Assembly: GCF_016859285.1 (NCBI RefSeq)
Contig: NC_053415.1
Location: 16,687,001 to 16,751,000 of the forward strand
Direction of reading: 5' to 3'
Length of the DNA: 64,000 nucleotides
Origin: Xiphias gladius
Taxonomy: Eukaryota > Chordata > Actinopteri > Istiophoriformes > Xiphiidae
Shown here: positions 1-13,594 of the stretch, one piece after another
Layout of the letters: each line of letters starts with the position of its first letter
Numbering within the stretch: position 1 is the first letter of the stretch
The notes under the pieces: generated by a model
Databases searched by the model: none
Seen by the model: only the letters and a program-made list of their open reading frames with translations
Told to the model about the DNA's origin: nothing
Position numbers and translations under genes: made by a program

Positions 1-719
1 CGGTCTATCACATCCAGTCAGAACCAGCAGTAGCCTGTAACACTGGCATGCTACCATTAACCAACTTTGTTTTCAAATTTGGTATGAACCACATTCAAGG
101 TCAAACTGCAATTAATACACACATCACGTCACTTGAGTCTTTTTAATCTGCAAAACCAAATCTCATGGAATTTAGTAGGGTACAATAATTTTGCTCAGTA
201 GTACAGCAAGAAGTTTGTGAATGGTCCATTTGAAAAATAGAGCAAAAGAGCAAAACAGTTTTATGATGTATGAAACATGATTTCAGATGGAAGTCAAAAT
301 AATTATTTGCAAAACTCCTTGGGCCATGTAGTTTCCATAATTAATTTATACTTGCACCTTATAGTAGAAGTCAAAACAATATTCAGGAATGTTTACAGAT
401 GTGAAATCAGCGAAACCTCAGCTCCATTCTCGAAATGATGTGCCTCACTTTGACTTAACTGTTCAGAGAGGAGAGACTGTAGCAGGACAGGATGAAGTTC
501 AAACAGTTTTGTAGAGGCAAGATGGAGCTTCACTCACACCGAAGTGATTCAGATTTGGCCATCAGCTCACGCCTCCACAGAAGCCTCCTCCTCCGACTGT
601 GACCCCCGACCTCTACCCCAGAAAATGTCCGTATTGAGCCTGTTCCACTGGCTGCTGTGGTGTCTTGCTTGTACAGGCAGGTAAAGTGTGACCGTGGGGA
701 TCTCCACAAGGAGGACATC
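1..719 (-). other. rpe 3' UTR and downstream flank
   Basis: AT-rich DNA immediately after the rpe stop codon on the minus strand, probably mostly 3' untranslated region. No AATAAA is obvious on the minus strand. An ATTAAA variant lies at about 142-147 and is only a weak candidate for the poly(A) signal. I see no other gene. Confidence 0.4.
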
Positions 720-3700
720 TCAGCGGTCCAGCGAGCGTTTCTGGATTGCTTCGGCCACCACAGTACGCAGAAGAGCGATGACAGAACGAGGGTCGTCGCT
801 GCCGATCACAGCGCTGCCTGACACTATCATGTTGGCGCCTGCCTGGAGCAAATATGAGAATACACACAGTATAAGAGAACCTCAAAATTAAGAGTGTTTA
901 AGGTGATTATTTGAATAAGCTTTACTATTTGTAGTCCTTACCTCTGCACACTTGTGAATGCTGTCAGGGCCGACCCCTCCATCTACTTCAATGTCTAACG
1001 AAGGGAACTGACTCCGCAGCCAGCTCACCTGGTAACAAAAACAAAGAGTTTCGAAACCTGCCCAACACCATTTTCTCCAACACAATTTTCAGATATTAGC
1101 AGGATTGCAAGGAGACACAGTGCTCCAGATTAAAGCACAAAATGTCCTACTGGAACGCTAGTCAGACAAAAACTACCGTGTTTTGGTAAACAGATGCTTC
1201 TATCCGGGCTGTGAGCAGTTATAGAAAATGATACAACATCCAACAGAATTCCCCATTTGTTCTGAAAAGAGAAACACAGCGAGCCAGACAATGAGAAGGC
1301 GAGAGGGGGAAGATAGCACTGAAACTGAAACTTGTTTTTATTTAGTACTGGTGTAATATAATTTTGTGTATTTCTGTGCCTCAGCACAAATGTTTATGGA
1401 ACTCGAGTCTCACATCATTGTGAAAGTGAAACTTTACCTGAAACTTATGTCATTTTAGCCTGTAATTTTAAAGTTTGGCAGACTTGCGTAAGAAACTATA
1501 ATTAGTCTTTCATTTTACACACATCTCCTGTGAGAAACAGGTACATAATAATCATCTTGTTGAGATATATAATTGTTCATACAACTTGTCTGTTCTATCC
1601 CACAGTCACTTTGACTTAAGGGAGCTCTGCTTGGCACATCATACCTTGGTTGCGAATCACCTACCAGGCTACTAAATTCTTTGTCCTCCCCTGACAGAAA
1701 CTAAATAAGATGCATTGAATGAGACATGCATCTGTAATTGCAGTGGCTCAAAGAGAACTGGGTAGTAGTTTATTTCTTTTAGTCACAAAGGTCACCTTGT
1801 TGTTTTCTCCATAAATGCAATGGCATGTTTATTATGTTGCCAGTTTAGGTGTGGTAAACTGTACAAACTGTTGTATTTTTGTCGGTGCGCTAGACATTTG
1901 GTGTTTGCTCTTTTGCTTGTAAATTTTGGGGTATATTATACATTAGAGAAAAGCCAAATACTTCCATATTTGATGTGATTTCAATGATGCAGATGAGCAG
2001 CTGATTTACTCTATTGTAAGCTTTGAAACTCAGTTTGTGCGGTGGTTGTGCTTATGGTTATTTTTTTCCTCTACCTGCAGTTTGCTTTTACCTTGGGCAT
2101 CATGTCCTCCATGAATTTCTGTCCTCCAAAGCCAGGTTCGACAGTCATGACCAGAGCCATGTCGATGAGGTTGGCCCAAGGAGCAAGCTCTTCAACCGTT
2201 GTACCCGGTTTTATGGCCAAACCCACCTACAACATTTACACTATGTTAATATGAGTTGTCCTAAAAACAGTGGCCTCAGAAATTACATTTGTATGTGAAA
2301 TTAATATTTCAAATTTTCCTATCAATATCAGCTTGTACAAATACCAATATGCATTTATCTAAAAGTCTTTTCAGACAAGCCTTTCTAACAAGTGGTTTCT
2401 TAAATACATCTAATGATCCATTATACATTCATCCATCCATCCATCTTATGCCGCTTATCGGGTCTTGTCGCAGTGGCCACAGGTTAAGCAAGGCAGCTCA
2501 GACGTTCCTCTCCCCAGCAACATTTTCCAGCTCCTTCTGGGGGATCCCAAGGCATTCCCAGCCCAGAGGAGATTTATAATCTCTCCAGTGTGTTCTGGGT
2601 CTACCCCGGGATCTCCTACCAGTTGGACGTACCCCGAAGACCTCCAGTGGAAGGTACCCAGGAGGCATCCTAATCAGATGCCCAAACCCACTCAACTGGC
2701 TGCTTTCGATGGAAACAAGCTATGGCTCTACTCCGAGCTCTCCGCGGATGTCTCCTTACCCTATCTCTAAGGCTGAGCCCAGCCACCCACCGAGTAAACT
2801 CATTTCAGCCGCATGTATCCATGATCTCATTCTTTGGGTCATTATCCACAGCCCATGACCATATTTGAAGGTCGGAACGAAAATCGACTGGTAAATCGAA
2901 AGCTTTGCCTCTTAACCACAACGGTCAAGTACAACGCCCTCTTTACCACTGAAGCCACACCGATCCACCTATCAATCTCCCGTTCCATCCTACCCTTAAC
3001 CGTGTAAATGACCCCGAGATACTTAAACACCCTCACTTGGGGCAGAAACTCAGTCCCAACCCAAAGAGAGCAAATGCACCGTTTTCGGACAGAGAACCAT
3101 GTCCTCAAACATGGAGGTGCTGACCCTTGACCTGGCCGCGTCACACTCACCTGCGGACCGCCCCAATGTATGCTAAAGGTCACGGTCTGATGAAGCCACT
3201 AGAACCACGTCACCTGCAAATAGCAGAGACGCAGCTCTGAGCCCCTAAACTGGACATTCCTCTCACCATGGCTGTGCCTTGATATCCAGTCCATGAAGAT
3301 CACCCTCCCAGGTTTATTTTCTTAATTAGTGACATTTTACTTAACACACTCTGCAGCTGGACTTCAGTTCTGCCTCTTGCGGTGCAGAGTCGTTCTCTCA
3401 CCTTCATGCCACTCTCTTTTATCTCCTTGATGAGGTTTCCAGGGTTGGTGGTGGCCTCAATGTGGAATGTGTACTGGTTGGCTCCTGCTGCAGCCATGGG
3501 CTTCACCCATTGCTCCGGCCGAGACACCATCATGTGCATGTCTGCAACATCAACACTGTCACAATACTGTATACCACCACACAGCAGAGGCATTCATGAT
3601 TCAATTCAATGGGATAATGGGGTTAAGGTTTGTATAGTCTACTACAGTGTATGTGAGGGTGTTTTTATTTCTCACCAAAGAAAGGGTCTTGGCCTACTGA

Positions 3701-4264
3701 CTTCCTTAAGCACTCTACCATGGGATGGCCAAATGTGATGTTGGGGACAAAATGCCTTTAAAAGGAACCAAATCTGACAATTAACTAGCAGTTCTTGAGT
3801 AACATTCCCATCTTGCATAAAAAGCGGCAAAGTAACACCTTACGTAAGCTTAGAGGAAGATAAAAATGTGTAAACCCTAAACAAGCAGTGGGAAGAGGTC
3901 TTGTAAGACTTGGAGCACAGTATAATTTTTGACCTCCTGAGGTTTGGAAACCCTCTTCAGTGACACACTTAAACCAGATAAATCCAGTTACATAGACATC
4001 GGCTCCCCCCCAGCTTAACTTCTGGCAAGCTAACTTAGCTTGTTGATGTTAGCCAACTCGAGCTCTACTCGCAATGAACTTCCAAGCGGCTTGATAGTCG
4101 CCAGCATGCTAGTTTACTTAACTAAGTGCTGATAAAACTGACCCGTCCATAACGTCGAGGTGCAGGTAATCTGCCCCGCACTCCATCATCCGCACACACT
4201 CGCTGCCCAGACAGGACAGGTCGCTGCTCAGGATGGACGGACCAATCTTCGCACTGTAAGCCAT
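720..4264 (-). CDS. rpe: Ribulose-phosphate 3-epimerase, six exons
   Basis: Interconverts D-ribulose 5-phosphate and D-xylulose 5-phosphate in the cytosolic non-oxidative pentose phosphate pathway. Coding exons on the minus strand: 4264-4143, 3755-3676, 3541-3402, 2226-2092, 1028-942 and 842-720 (stop 722-720). All junctions are GT/AG and the phases join to exactly 687 nt, or 228 aa, which is the length of human RPE. The protein starts [17 protein letters not shown] and ends AIQKRSLDR. The family's metal and catalytic residues fall at the expected positions: His35, Asp37 and Met39 in HLDVMDG, His70 in DMHMMV, and Asp175 in IEVDGG. Ser10 is also present. The start is the first ATG in frame. 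A reading frame does continue upstream through an Asn/Ser-coding triplet stretch, but without an ATG. Introns 1-5 are short (about 100-1060 bp); the third carries a LINE fragment. I see no defect and expect a functional gene. Confidence 0.96.
2427..3303 (-). mobile_element. LINE fragment (L2/CR1-like), 5'-truncated and decayed, in rpe intron 3
   Basis: On the minus strand the frames over 2842-3183 and 2498-2695 encode pieces typical of the C-terminal part of a fish non-LTR retrotransposon ORF2. These include [29 protein letters not shown] and, further along, [32 protein letters not shown] and [18 protein letters not shown]. The frames are interrupted and frameshifted, so the copy is dead. The 3' end runs into a (GGAT)n tail on the minus strand (CATC repeats at 2427-2445 on the plus strand), a common end structure for L2/CR1-type elements. 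It lies in the same orientation as rpe, between exons 3 and 4. The clade is judged from remembered family sequences. Confidence 0.8.
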
Positions 4265-4880
4265 GCTGTTGCTGCTGTTGCTGCTGTTACTGTCCGCATG
4301 CAGCCAGGCAGCTAACACTAGGCCAAGGTAACTACAAGATAACGTACAAAATCCGCCGATAACCTTTCAAAGTAAAAGCCACAAGTTGCCGCAAAACGTT
4401 TTTCTTAACAGCTCACTAACAAAATTGTAGGCATTTAAGATACAGCAGAAATGCTGACAAGTAGCAAGTAAAAATTGTTCCCAGAAAATGGCAGGCTTAC
4501 CCTAAAGGTGGTTGTATGGCGTAACCTCTACAGTGAAACAGGCTGTGATGGATCAAATACAGTCTATGGGATATATAAATAAATTCGTGACTGCCTTTTG
4601 ATGCAGTTGTCGTTAATTAAGTGGCTGTCGTTGTATGCTATCACCTCTTTATACTCCTTGCTTTAAAAAAGAAATCTAATAATGATAATGATAAAAATAA
4701 TAATCAGGGCTAGAATGAAATGATATATCATCCAGCCGCGAAACAAGCATGTAAGTATAAGGAAAAAACATGTAAAAAAAAAATAGTGATTAAGTAATAA
4801 TTTTCTGCATCGTTTTTTGCCAATTTACCATCATAACTACTATATTCACATATAACAAGTAATTTCATTGAATATTTTTT
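4265..4880. promoter_or_regulatory. rpe 5' flank and probable promoter region
   Basis: This is the stretch just upstream of the rpe start. The first 55 bp are a GCT/GTT triplet-rich 5' leader, with alternating Ser and Asn codons in frame with rpe but no ATG. No TATA box is evident at a sensible distance, which fits a housekeeping promoter. The outer part (from about 4670) turns into low-complexity AT-rich sequence. The promoter role is inferred from position only. Confidence 0.35.
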
Positions 4881-4946
4881 ATAATATTTGTTATAATAAT
4901 AATATATAATGATTATTATTATTATTATTATTATAACAAATATTAT
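4881..4946. repeat. Perfect 23-bp AT-only inverted repeat
   Basis: The arms 4881-4903 and 4924-4946 are exact reverse complements separated by 20 nt. The sequence is nearly all A/T, with ATAATATTTGTTATAATAAT in the left arm. Part of the pairing is helped by the simple ATT/AAT triplet composition, but the shared TTTGTTATAA core is not simple repeat. It would extrude as a hairpin. No function is known. Confidence 0.75.
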
Positions 4947-5007
4947 ATCACATAACATATCTTCTCCTGTTCGCACTTTGAACTTACTTTTCGTGCGGGC
5001 CCGAAAA

Positions 5008-5124
5008 GTCTTATTTTGAAGGCAACTTTGAACGCACCTCCGGTATTACGCTGGGTATCAGTGGGTAGCTTGATAACTCTCTGGCCCATGTTCTGGAGGC
5101 ACACTTCCGCCTTCAAAATAAGAC
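5008..5124. repeat. Short MITE-like unit with perfect 16-bp terminal inverted repeats
   Basis: GTCTTATTTTGAAGGC at 5008-5023 and its exact reverse complement at 5109-5124 enclose 85 bp of moderately GC-rich sequence. This looks like a very small non-autonomous element or the remnant of one. Target-site duplications are not clear, so the boundaries are approximate. Confidence 0.45.
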
Positions 5125-5149
5125 AACGCCTATTTTTCAACACTAGATG

Positions 5150-8100
5150 GCGCATGGCTCATACGGGTAATGAGCTGTCATTCACATACTGTCTGTGTCT
5201 CTACACAGCCCTACACAGAGGATTTAATTTGAATGGCCGGGTGCTGATGGAGGAGACTACTGATGCAAAACCTGTGTGAATAATGTTTTTTGTCTTCTGC
5301 AACAGAACTATTAGCTGCAAAATATTCTTGCGAAACTTCAATTCTTGTCTTTTACTTCTACTCTGAAAAAGAATAATGAAAAAGGCATTTTCTGAGAAAT
5401 CGTAGAAGACAGTTCTGTGAGCCTCATCCAAAACCCAAAATTTCTTTTGGGTCAATTTCAGTAATAGGATGCTTTGTTGAGTAATATGGAACACGTTTTT
5501 GTAATCAGCGTATTGTGTTTAGTAGGAGACACTGAGTAGTAATGTGGGACACAGTGTACTAAGTGGTGTAAAGGGCAAAAAATTGCCACATCTTTTGAAT
5601 CCTTTCTCAATTCACATAATCCAGAATGCTTTCTGCCTTTACTTTCTCTCAGTGTTTGGCCAATGATCTCATGTTTTAATGCCTCTCTGTGAGATTTCAC
5701 AGAGCTATTCTTGTCAGCCACCTTTCTCCATCTGTCTTTGTCATTTTGTGATATCATTACTTAAAGTATGCGTGAGATAGATAGTTTGATGGGCTCAGAG
5801 GAAAACTTTTCCACAGATGGTGGGTGAGGACACAGGCTTTAATGATATAAAAGTTGTATGGGCTTTAAAAAAAATAGGGGTCTGTTGATTCAAGCAGTTT
5901 GTTGGAGCTGGATGGAGAACAGGTTAGCATGCAGGGCTACTGTCTGACAAGGACCGATGAGAAATCTATTCCTCAAAGATGGTAAGCCTCCTACATAAGT
6001 GGAGAAGATAAGCAGCACTATTACCATTAGAACAGCCTTTAATGTACCATATGTTACCTGACACCAACTTAAAAATGAACAAATGATTAAACAGACAAAA
6101 CACAAAAATAGGCTTCCAATTTAAAAAATATTTAAATTTTATAAAATACTTTTACAAAACATGTTTGTCCTGAATAATCTAATTACATTCAATCATGTTA
6201 TGACTGTGATGTCATATCCGTTTGATCATGTGATTTCATATTCATGGTTAGCGGACTCAAGTTTCTGTGGGCAGCCTCCAGATAATTAAATATGGGAGTT
6301 TTAATTAGTCCCAGATGTCTCATAATATCTGCATAATTTATACATTATGGTATTTTATCTCCTATAGTTTAGTGTCATTATTGCTCTTCAGAGATCATTT
6401 TTGCGGTATCTTTACTACACATCCAGAGTTATTCTGTGTATGATTTGTGTGTCAGCATCATCATCTTGGATACAGTCCACGGAAGTGGTATGAATGTTTT
6501 TCATATGAGTGTGTGAGGTGATTGGATTTATAAGGAGCAGAGGGCTGAAGTTTAAAAAAAGCCTCTCTGCAGCACTCTGCTGAGGGCCACAAAGGGCCTC
6601 GCTCATACTGTATACCAAGATTGGCTAAACAAAATCTGACATTTATGAGTTTTGCCAACATCTCGCGTTACTGTGGCAATGATGGAAACACTGGTAGCAT
6701 GGCATTCTCTGGCAGACAGGGAGATATGATATATGAGATTTTTGAGTGGGGTTGAGTAAGTTGGCATCACAGAGAACTGGGGCCTCAAGAGTCTCTGAAG
6801 AAGGTAGTAAAAAGGCTTCAGGCTTTGACGGTGATTTTGTGGACCTGTGCCATAGCTGCAAAGGGCTGAGTTTTATACGTCGGTCCATACAAAAGTCTGT
6901 CATGGTACCTCTCTGTAGAAAGTGTCCCTCTGATTCCTGAGAGCAGGGTCAATGGGAGAGGGGGCCAAGGAAGTTTCACTGCTGCTCATTCAGTGACAGT
7001 TGTCTTTTTAACAAAGGTAGTTGGGACAATATTTTGAGCAAAATGGAAATTTAAGGGGTGGTTAGATAGTCTGTTTCCACCAGACTGGTGCATTACCCAA
7101 CCTGGTTGATGTATTTGTGTTTGATCTTTAACAGGGTTTATTATTTTTCCTGCAGCCAACACTAAGACACATTCATCACCTTTACTGCACACAGCTTATT
7201 CACATAATTTCAGTCAACCCTGGGCTTCTGTTTACTGGAGGTCCCCATTAAAGTCACCCTTTTTTGGTTTAGTGGAGGAGGAACAGTTCAGCAATCATTT
7301 TCAAGATGCTATCCGGCTGTTCTCTATCGCACATCGCTGCCATATCCTCAGTTTAAATACGCCCCAGAATAACCTATACCAGCACTTTACTGTCAAAAAT
7401 ATTCACATGGTTTCCTGATGAAATTGATATGTACAGAAAGAGAATTAGAAGAGTTTTCAAAAAGCAGTCATATGAATTGCAAACAAAACCTTAATTATTC
7501 TCAAAATATATATAATGCTCATGTTATCATGCACTGTCAAGTATTGCATTATTCCGAGTTGTATAAATTCTTCTTTGTAAATACTGCACATTACAGTATA
7601 TAAAAAAGCATAGAAGCATTTTGTGATACCGTTTCATCTTATTTACTTTACATTGAAGTGACAGAGGGTGAGCCCCTTCACGGATTTAATGACAAAACTT
7701 TAAGAATTAATTTGGATGATCAAAATCCAAAAGCGTGTGTATGCTTCTTCAAGGCTTTTGAAATATACGCCGTTGCTAATGTTACTGATACTAATGAGCT
7801 TGAGGATAAAAGATTTTATTGTTACGTGTGTCCCTGCATCTCAGTCATGTGTGAAGTCAAATAAAAAATGTCTTGTCATCCACACTTTGGCACAAGTGTG
7901 AGCTGATGCTGATAAAAGTTGAAGCCTAATCAGTTCCATTCCCAGTCTACTAAATTAGTCTGTGTTCATTTTCATTTGTATTAGCTGTTCCCATTTGTAG
8001 GAGTTTCAAGTTGAACTTCTACTGCACTTATTGCGCTTGTATGTTTTTCAGTGAGAGTATTCTTTTAAATTATATTTGTTTTTTCACCTCAGGGTGTTCC

Positions 8101-11100
8101 CACGAGGTTTTGGCACTTTTTCACTAAGCTGTCATATGGCTTCATCGGCACTTTCAATTGTGCCCCTGGAGATTTAGATTTAGACTTTATTGGTAGCTAA
8201 TTAGCAGCTACACAGCAGTGTGTATTAAACCTGTTTGAACTTGTTTAACAGTTTTTTGAAGTGCATCATATGCCAACTATGAATTAATTATCTGGTCAAT
8301 CAATGGCCTGCTTAGTTCCAAAGAAGAACCTACTTGAAAACGTACTGAAAAACAACCTGCCATATTGCAACTGCTTATCTGCAGGGGAAATGGTTTGTTC
8401 CAAATAGGAAAGAATTCCTGTGTGTGGGCTTTAAGTGCTCTTCAAGAGGCATACATTTGCATTCAGCAGTGTGTGAGCTGTAGCCCTGGATAAGTTGGTT
8501 CTATGTGGCCCTTAACCTCTGCAACAGAATGCACGAACAGGAACGGAGACAGTGGTGTTGTTTTTTTTTTTTTTTTTTTGTGCAGTGGTTGATTATTGAG
8601 AACTTGGTACAACTCTAAACTTTTCATGTATTATCTTGATTGAAGCTTTCCTCCTGCTTCCTGCCCCCAGTTGACTCCAGCCTCCTGTGCAAACAGATAG
8701 CGATAAACCAGCGTCTTTTGATGGTCGATGGGTGCTATTTCCCTCTGCTAGATTAATGCTAGAATGGTTTGTTATTCCTTCCGTGGTGGGGGATGTTTGT
8801 GTGTGTACCTTCACTATGGATGCTCAGTATTTGATGATAGGAAATCCGTGTAGATTGAGAAGAAGGATTAGGAATAGGCACGGTAGGAATGCCTCTACAT
8901 CCTGTAAACTGTAACCTATGGAGCAGTGGTTCAATCAGGTAGGTATGTTAGGAAAGCAAGACAAGAAGAAAATGCAAGAAATCAATAAATTCAATATAAT
9001 ATAATTTTACTTTTCAAGGCCTGTTTTGAAAGTGCTCAGCCTTGTCTGTCAGCTTGTAAATGCTCACTGGATGTTGTAGAAAGGCTTCTCATTACAGTGA
9101 TGCACTCACAGGTAATACAGTAGCCACAAAGACCCATCGTGGTCCTCAGGAACCACTTAAAACAGAGACTCTGGAACCAGGAAAACTAAAGCTACGGTTT
9201 TTGCCTCATGCTGCTTGACCTGCAGTTGCAGCTGCAGGATTTGGGCTTTTTTTAGTGTATGTGAGATATCTTATGTCATCCAATTAGAAGTACCTAAAAT
9301 AAAGTCTGAAATCAGTGGAGAGGTTCTTTAATATTAACATTATTATGTGGTAAGATGTCTGCTACATGTCCACATCTGCAAGTGTCATCAGCATAATCAG
9401 CTTCTTGTCGGTTATTTAAACAGCATTAAATCAGTTCATGTCATGGTGCGTATTCTCTGACATGACCTCAGCTTATGTACCCTGACCACGGCACACTGGC
9501 CAGCATTTAACAGTAATTGCCTTGAAAACACCCTCTAGGGAGAAATGGGCCCTTCGCCCTGTCATAATTTACTGCTTTATGGTGGACAAAGTGTCACTTC
9601 AAAAGGCCAGAAATTGAACCACAGGGGCACTGGCATCATTTCAAAATGACAGTATGGGGTTATGAAAGAATAAGAAACATAGATTTATTAAGAATAAATT
9701 TTGTGTTTTAAGACCTGTAACCCACTGAGTAGGTTTATTGGGGCAAAGTTTACCTCCTGACTACATAGAAAATCTAATCCACTTGATTTAATCTTTAATA
9801 TTTGAAGATTGTGGATGCAGGGGACTGCTTTAATATTTTCTCACAACATGTACTCTTGGAGTGCAGGGGTTTGCTTTATGAAAATGGGAAATCCGTTTCT
9901 AATAAAACAGCTTTCTGAGATCAGAGAGATTTTTTTATATAATATATATATATATATTTGAATTTTTATTCATTTTTTTATTCAGACTGGTGTAATCCTC
10001 TATTTGGTACCTTTTGCTCTGTGCTAAGTAGCTGGATAGCTATCAACCAAACTCCACGCTATGCTCTAATAATTTCCCTGGGAAATAATGGATTACTTTT
10101 TTGCACCAATAACGTTCAAACAAACATGCATATGATACACACACAGTCTTATGTTAAGTCTTCTGGCAACAAATCTGAAAGTAAGACCACGCTGCTCTTC
10201 ATATTCATATGAAGGCTGAACTGTGGATCATGACGATATTCTCCTGTGCTGGGAAGAGTATTAAATGCTTGTAGTGCTAAGAATACAACATGAACGTCAA
10301 CTGCTGAGCGTTACTCAGCTGTGGCAACAAAGATCATGTTGGAAACTCTTAGGCACTGAGGGTCCATCTCTTTTGGAGAAAATACAGTTGTTGTGAAAGA
10401 AAGTGAGACACTATCACATAACTCCAATAGGAGTCTGAATCTTTACCCCATTTGGTGTTTCCAGCAGCTGTTGAACCCACTGTGGAGAGTGCTAAAGAGA
10501 CAAATGGTATCAAAAAATTCTCCAAAATCCTTGTCCTCTGCGAAGAACCATTTAGGGATTTCAACTGCGGCACACTGCAAGAAAAGTAACTGGGATGCAC
10601 ACAGATGCAGTTATATACATATTAATTACAAATCAATTCAAACGTAATGTCGGTTCAACTGGCACAGGAAAAAAATCTATGCTAAAAAAAAGTTGCAGGA
10701 CGATGGTAACAACATCACAAAGTCTTACAACACTGAGGAGAGGAAACAAATGGTCAAGCATGAGTATTTACTGAGGAGGTGTTCAGGATCTTACAGAGCT
10801 GAAATGACTGTCCTGAACTTCTGACGCAAGCAATGAAACCTTAGCAGGAATGTTAGTAATTACACCTTATCTATCTGCAGTCGTGAGTGAGTGAGTGTGT
10901 GAGTGCAGGTGTATTGGTAGCGCAACTAAAGGTTGATACTAAAAGGGAAACAACAGAAAACTCCAACAAGTCCCAAAAAATGTGCTCTTAGAGTATCTGA
11001 TAATGTACTTTACTCCTTCTTGTCTTGTTGTTTGCTTTTGTATCTTTATGAGATGGGCAGATGAGTCATCAGATGCAGATAATGTCCCTTAATGCCAGGG

Positions 11101-12985
11101 TATTTCTGATGCATCTAACACTCAGGCACTTCAACCATCATCACTAAATGTCAGGTTTTCAAAATAAAAGGGTAGTGGCTTTCTCTCCAGATTCACCTTT
11201 GTTTATTATAACCTTTATGGATCCAGGCAATCTCACTGACATCAAGATCTCTGTTGCAAGAGCGCGCAATTCAGCCAAGAGGAGGCACATCCTTCCAAAA
11301 GTTCTCAAATTCTCAATATTTCATAATGTCATAAAGCCATGCAACATGACACACCGAGGTATTGTTCTATCCCTGCTGTTTATTAAATCAAAAAAATGAC
11401 AGCGCAATCCGTATCACTTTTACTATCTGTGCATTCAGAAATCAGAGGGACACTCCAAAATTATTCTACGAAATGTCACAAAGATAACTCTTAAAATGCA
11501 ATAAACAACTATTTTATTGTGACTGTCACTGCAAGAATATCACAGCATGGATTTCTGTTAAACTCTATACACCTTCTGAGTCTTCATTCCCGTTAAGGGG
11601 AAAATTGCACATTGCATTAAAAAAAAGCCCATGTGAATTACTGCAAAGACTTATATACCAATCCCAACACAGTCCCACTGTCCAATTAACCTCACACAGA
11701 GAACGGAAGTGAGAGCAGGAGTGTGATGGGTTACAGCCCCCTCGAGGAACAGACCTTTGAGAGTGCTTTACCACCATTCCTACTATCCAAGTGCTTTGAT
11801 TTAGCCTTTAGATATCCTTTGAGTTATTTGCTCTTCTTTTATTCTGCTTTTCCTGCAGCTGTTTGGCAGCATAAAGGGCTAATATTGACTTTACTGATGT
11901 GTTTTTGTTTGGCATGGGAATGCTTCTGGCTTTGGCTGGCGCTGGCCTCTTTGAGTGGCTTACCAGAGGGGCCTGGCAGATAGCCAGCATGTATAGCAGC
12001 TAATAATGGACTCCACTACACTGCTCTGCTCATCAGATGAGAGAAGTGGGACTGTAAAAAATCAGCTATACTGATAGCGTACAAGTTATTGCAAATGCAT
12101 AGCACTGCATTAAAATGGTATTGGAGTTAGCGCTACGTTAGCGCCATGGCAAGAAAATAATGGATTTCCGGTATAGTTAGAGCATTTAACCATGCCCCTG
12201 TTGGTTTCCTGAAGCCTGAGTGAAGAACACTGGAGAACAACTCCATAGAGGAAGGTACTTGTGTTTTATCTGCTTTGTCTGGAAACATCCCATTGCACTG
12301 AGAGAGGAGAATAGAGTAGAAGAATTATGGATCACAACTGGGAAGGAAGGATCAGTGGGCCCTCTGCCAACAGATTTCACGAGCTACTCCATCAACAGGA
12401 ATGGAGCCGCGATAGGGAATTCCACAAATCCACACGAGCCTTCACAAATCTTTTTCTCACTAATGCAGAAACTATCTGAGAGACAAATAGAAATGCTGGC
12501 ACTTTTGAAAAAGATACACCCAGTAATGAAGTTCAGCAGTAACAAATCAATGTTGTTTTTCAGGCTGTGACAGGGTGTTCCTTCACTCAGTTATGCAAGG
12601 TCAAGCACTGAAAAATGAAAGCTTTTAATGGTTCGTTAGGGTGGATTTCCCTTGAGTAAAAACACCAGTCCTGTGGGTCACTGATTTCATTACATGAGTA
12701 ACCATGTAAGTTTAAGATTAACTTTTCTTTTTGCCAACCGCTTGTGTCAGCACAGTTGGTTTTCTAATATATATTTTAAATTGTGGGCTGCAAAGAAAAT
12801 ATTAATAACATTGTCAAAAAAACAAAACAAAAAACTACTGTGTATTTTTATTTAAAATATTGCATACAATTAGGCATTTGTCAAAAATGTAAATGCAATA
12901 CAAAATGACAGTAGTTTAATTTTACATTTTATCCTTCTTTTAATTGAAATTATTTGAATCTTCCTTATGCAATAAATATTATTAT
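5150..12985. other. Gene-free intergenic DNA
   Basis: I see no open reading frame resembling a known protein, no splice-consistent exon series and no RNA gene. It contains a T-tract at about 8561-8579 and a (TA)n run at about 9939-9957. Small ORFs of 60-116 codons occur but look random in composition and have no recognisable domain. Enhancers could be present but cannot be recognised from a single sequence. Confidence 0.5.
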
Positions 12986-13212
12986 TTAGAACTTTAGAGC
13001 TGGGGGAATTTTTTCTACCTTTGGACAGAGCCAGGCTACCTGTTTCCCCCTGTTTCCAGTCTTGATGCTGAACTAAGCTAACCAGCTGCTAGATCCTGCT
13101 ATAACATCCATATTTACCATACAGACATGAGAGCTGTATCGATCTTCTCATCTAACTTTCGGCAAGAAAGGGAATAAGCATATTTTCCCAAATGTCTAAC
13201 TATTCCTTTAAT
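12986..13212 (-). mobile_element. Truncated copy of a teleost MITE-like repeat (same family as 41032-41616)
   Basis: It carries GGACAGAGCCAGGCTACCTG, CTAAGCTAACCAGCTGCT, CATACAGACATGAGAGC and the terminal CTATTCCTTTA. All of these have counterparts in the fuller copy at 41032-41616. Only the part nearest the right-hand inverted terminus is preserved. The strand is arbitrary for an element with inverted ends. Family recognition is from repeated motifs within the window plus memory of similar fish repeats. Confidence 0.65.
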
Positions 13213-13594
13213 TTAATATGAAAAAAAAGTAGACATCTGCAAAAATTGTAAATGCAATACAAAATTCAGTACTAATGTTATAATTTAGCCTTATTTGAAC
13301 TTAGAATACTGGAACATTCCTTATGGAATTATTTTTTTCCAAAGAAACACTCTTTTGTTTTGGAAAAATGCTTGTTTGCTCTTTTACAAGGAATTTAGAT
13401 GTTAAGATTGATATTATTTCCATTTTGTTTTTATGTTTCCACATATATTAACATAATGCAAGTCTTATTAAAAGACCACACACATTCTGTAATGATTCCT
13501 TAAAGACCTGAATGCTACAACATACCTTTACAAATTTAAGTCTTAATGTAACAATGTGATAAAGCCAAAAAAACACAGTGTGCTGGTATGTCTT

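Noticed and set aside
4265-4318. In-frame N-terminal extension of rpe ([17 protein letters not shown])
   Set aside because: It has no ATG (the frame only offers GTG), and the ATG at 4264 gives exactly the 228-aa family length.
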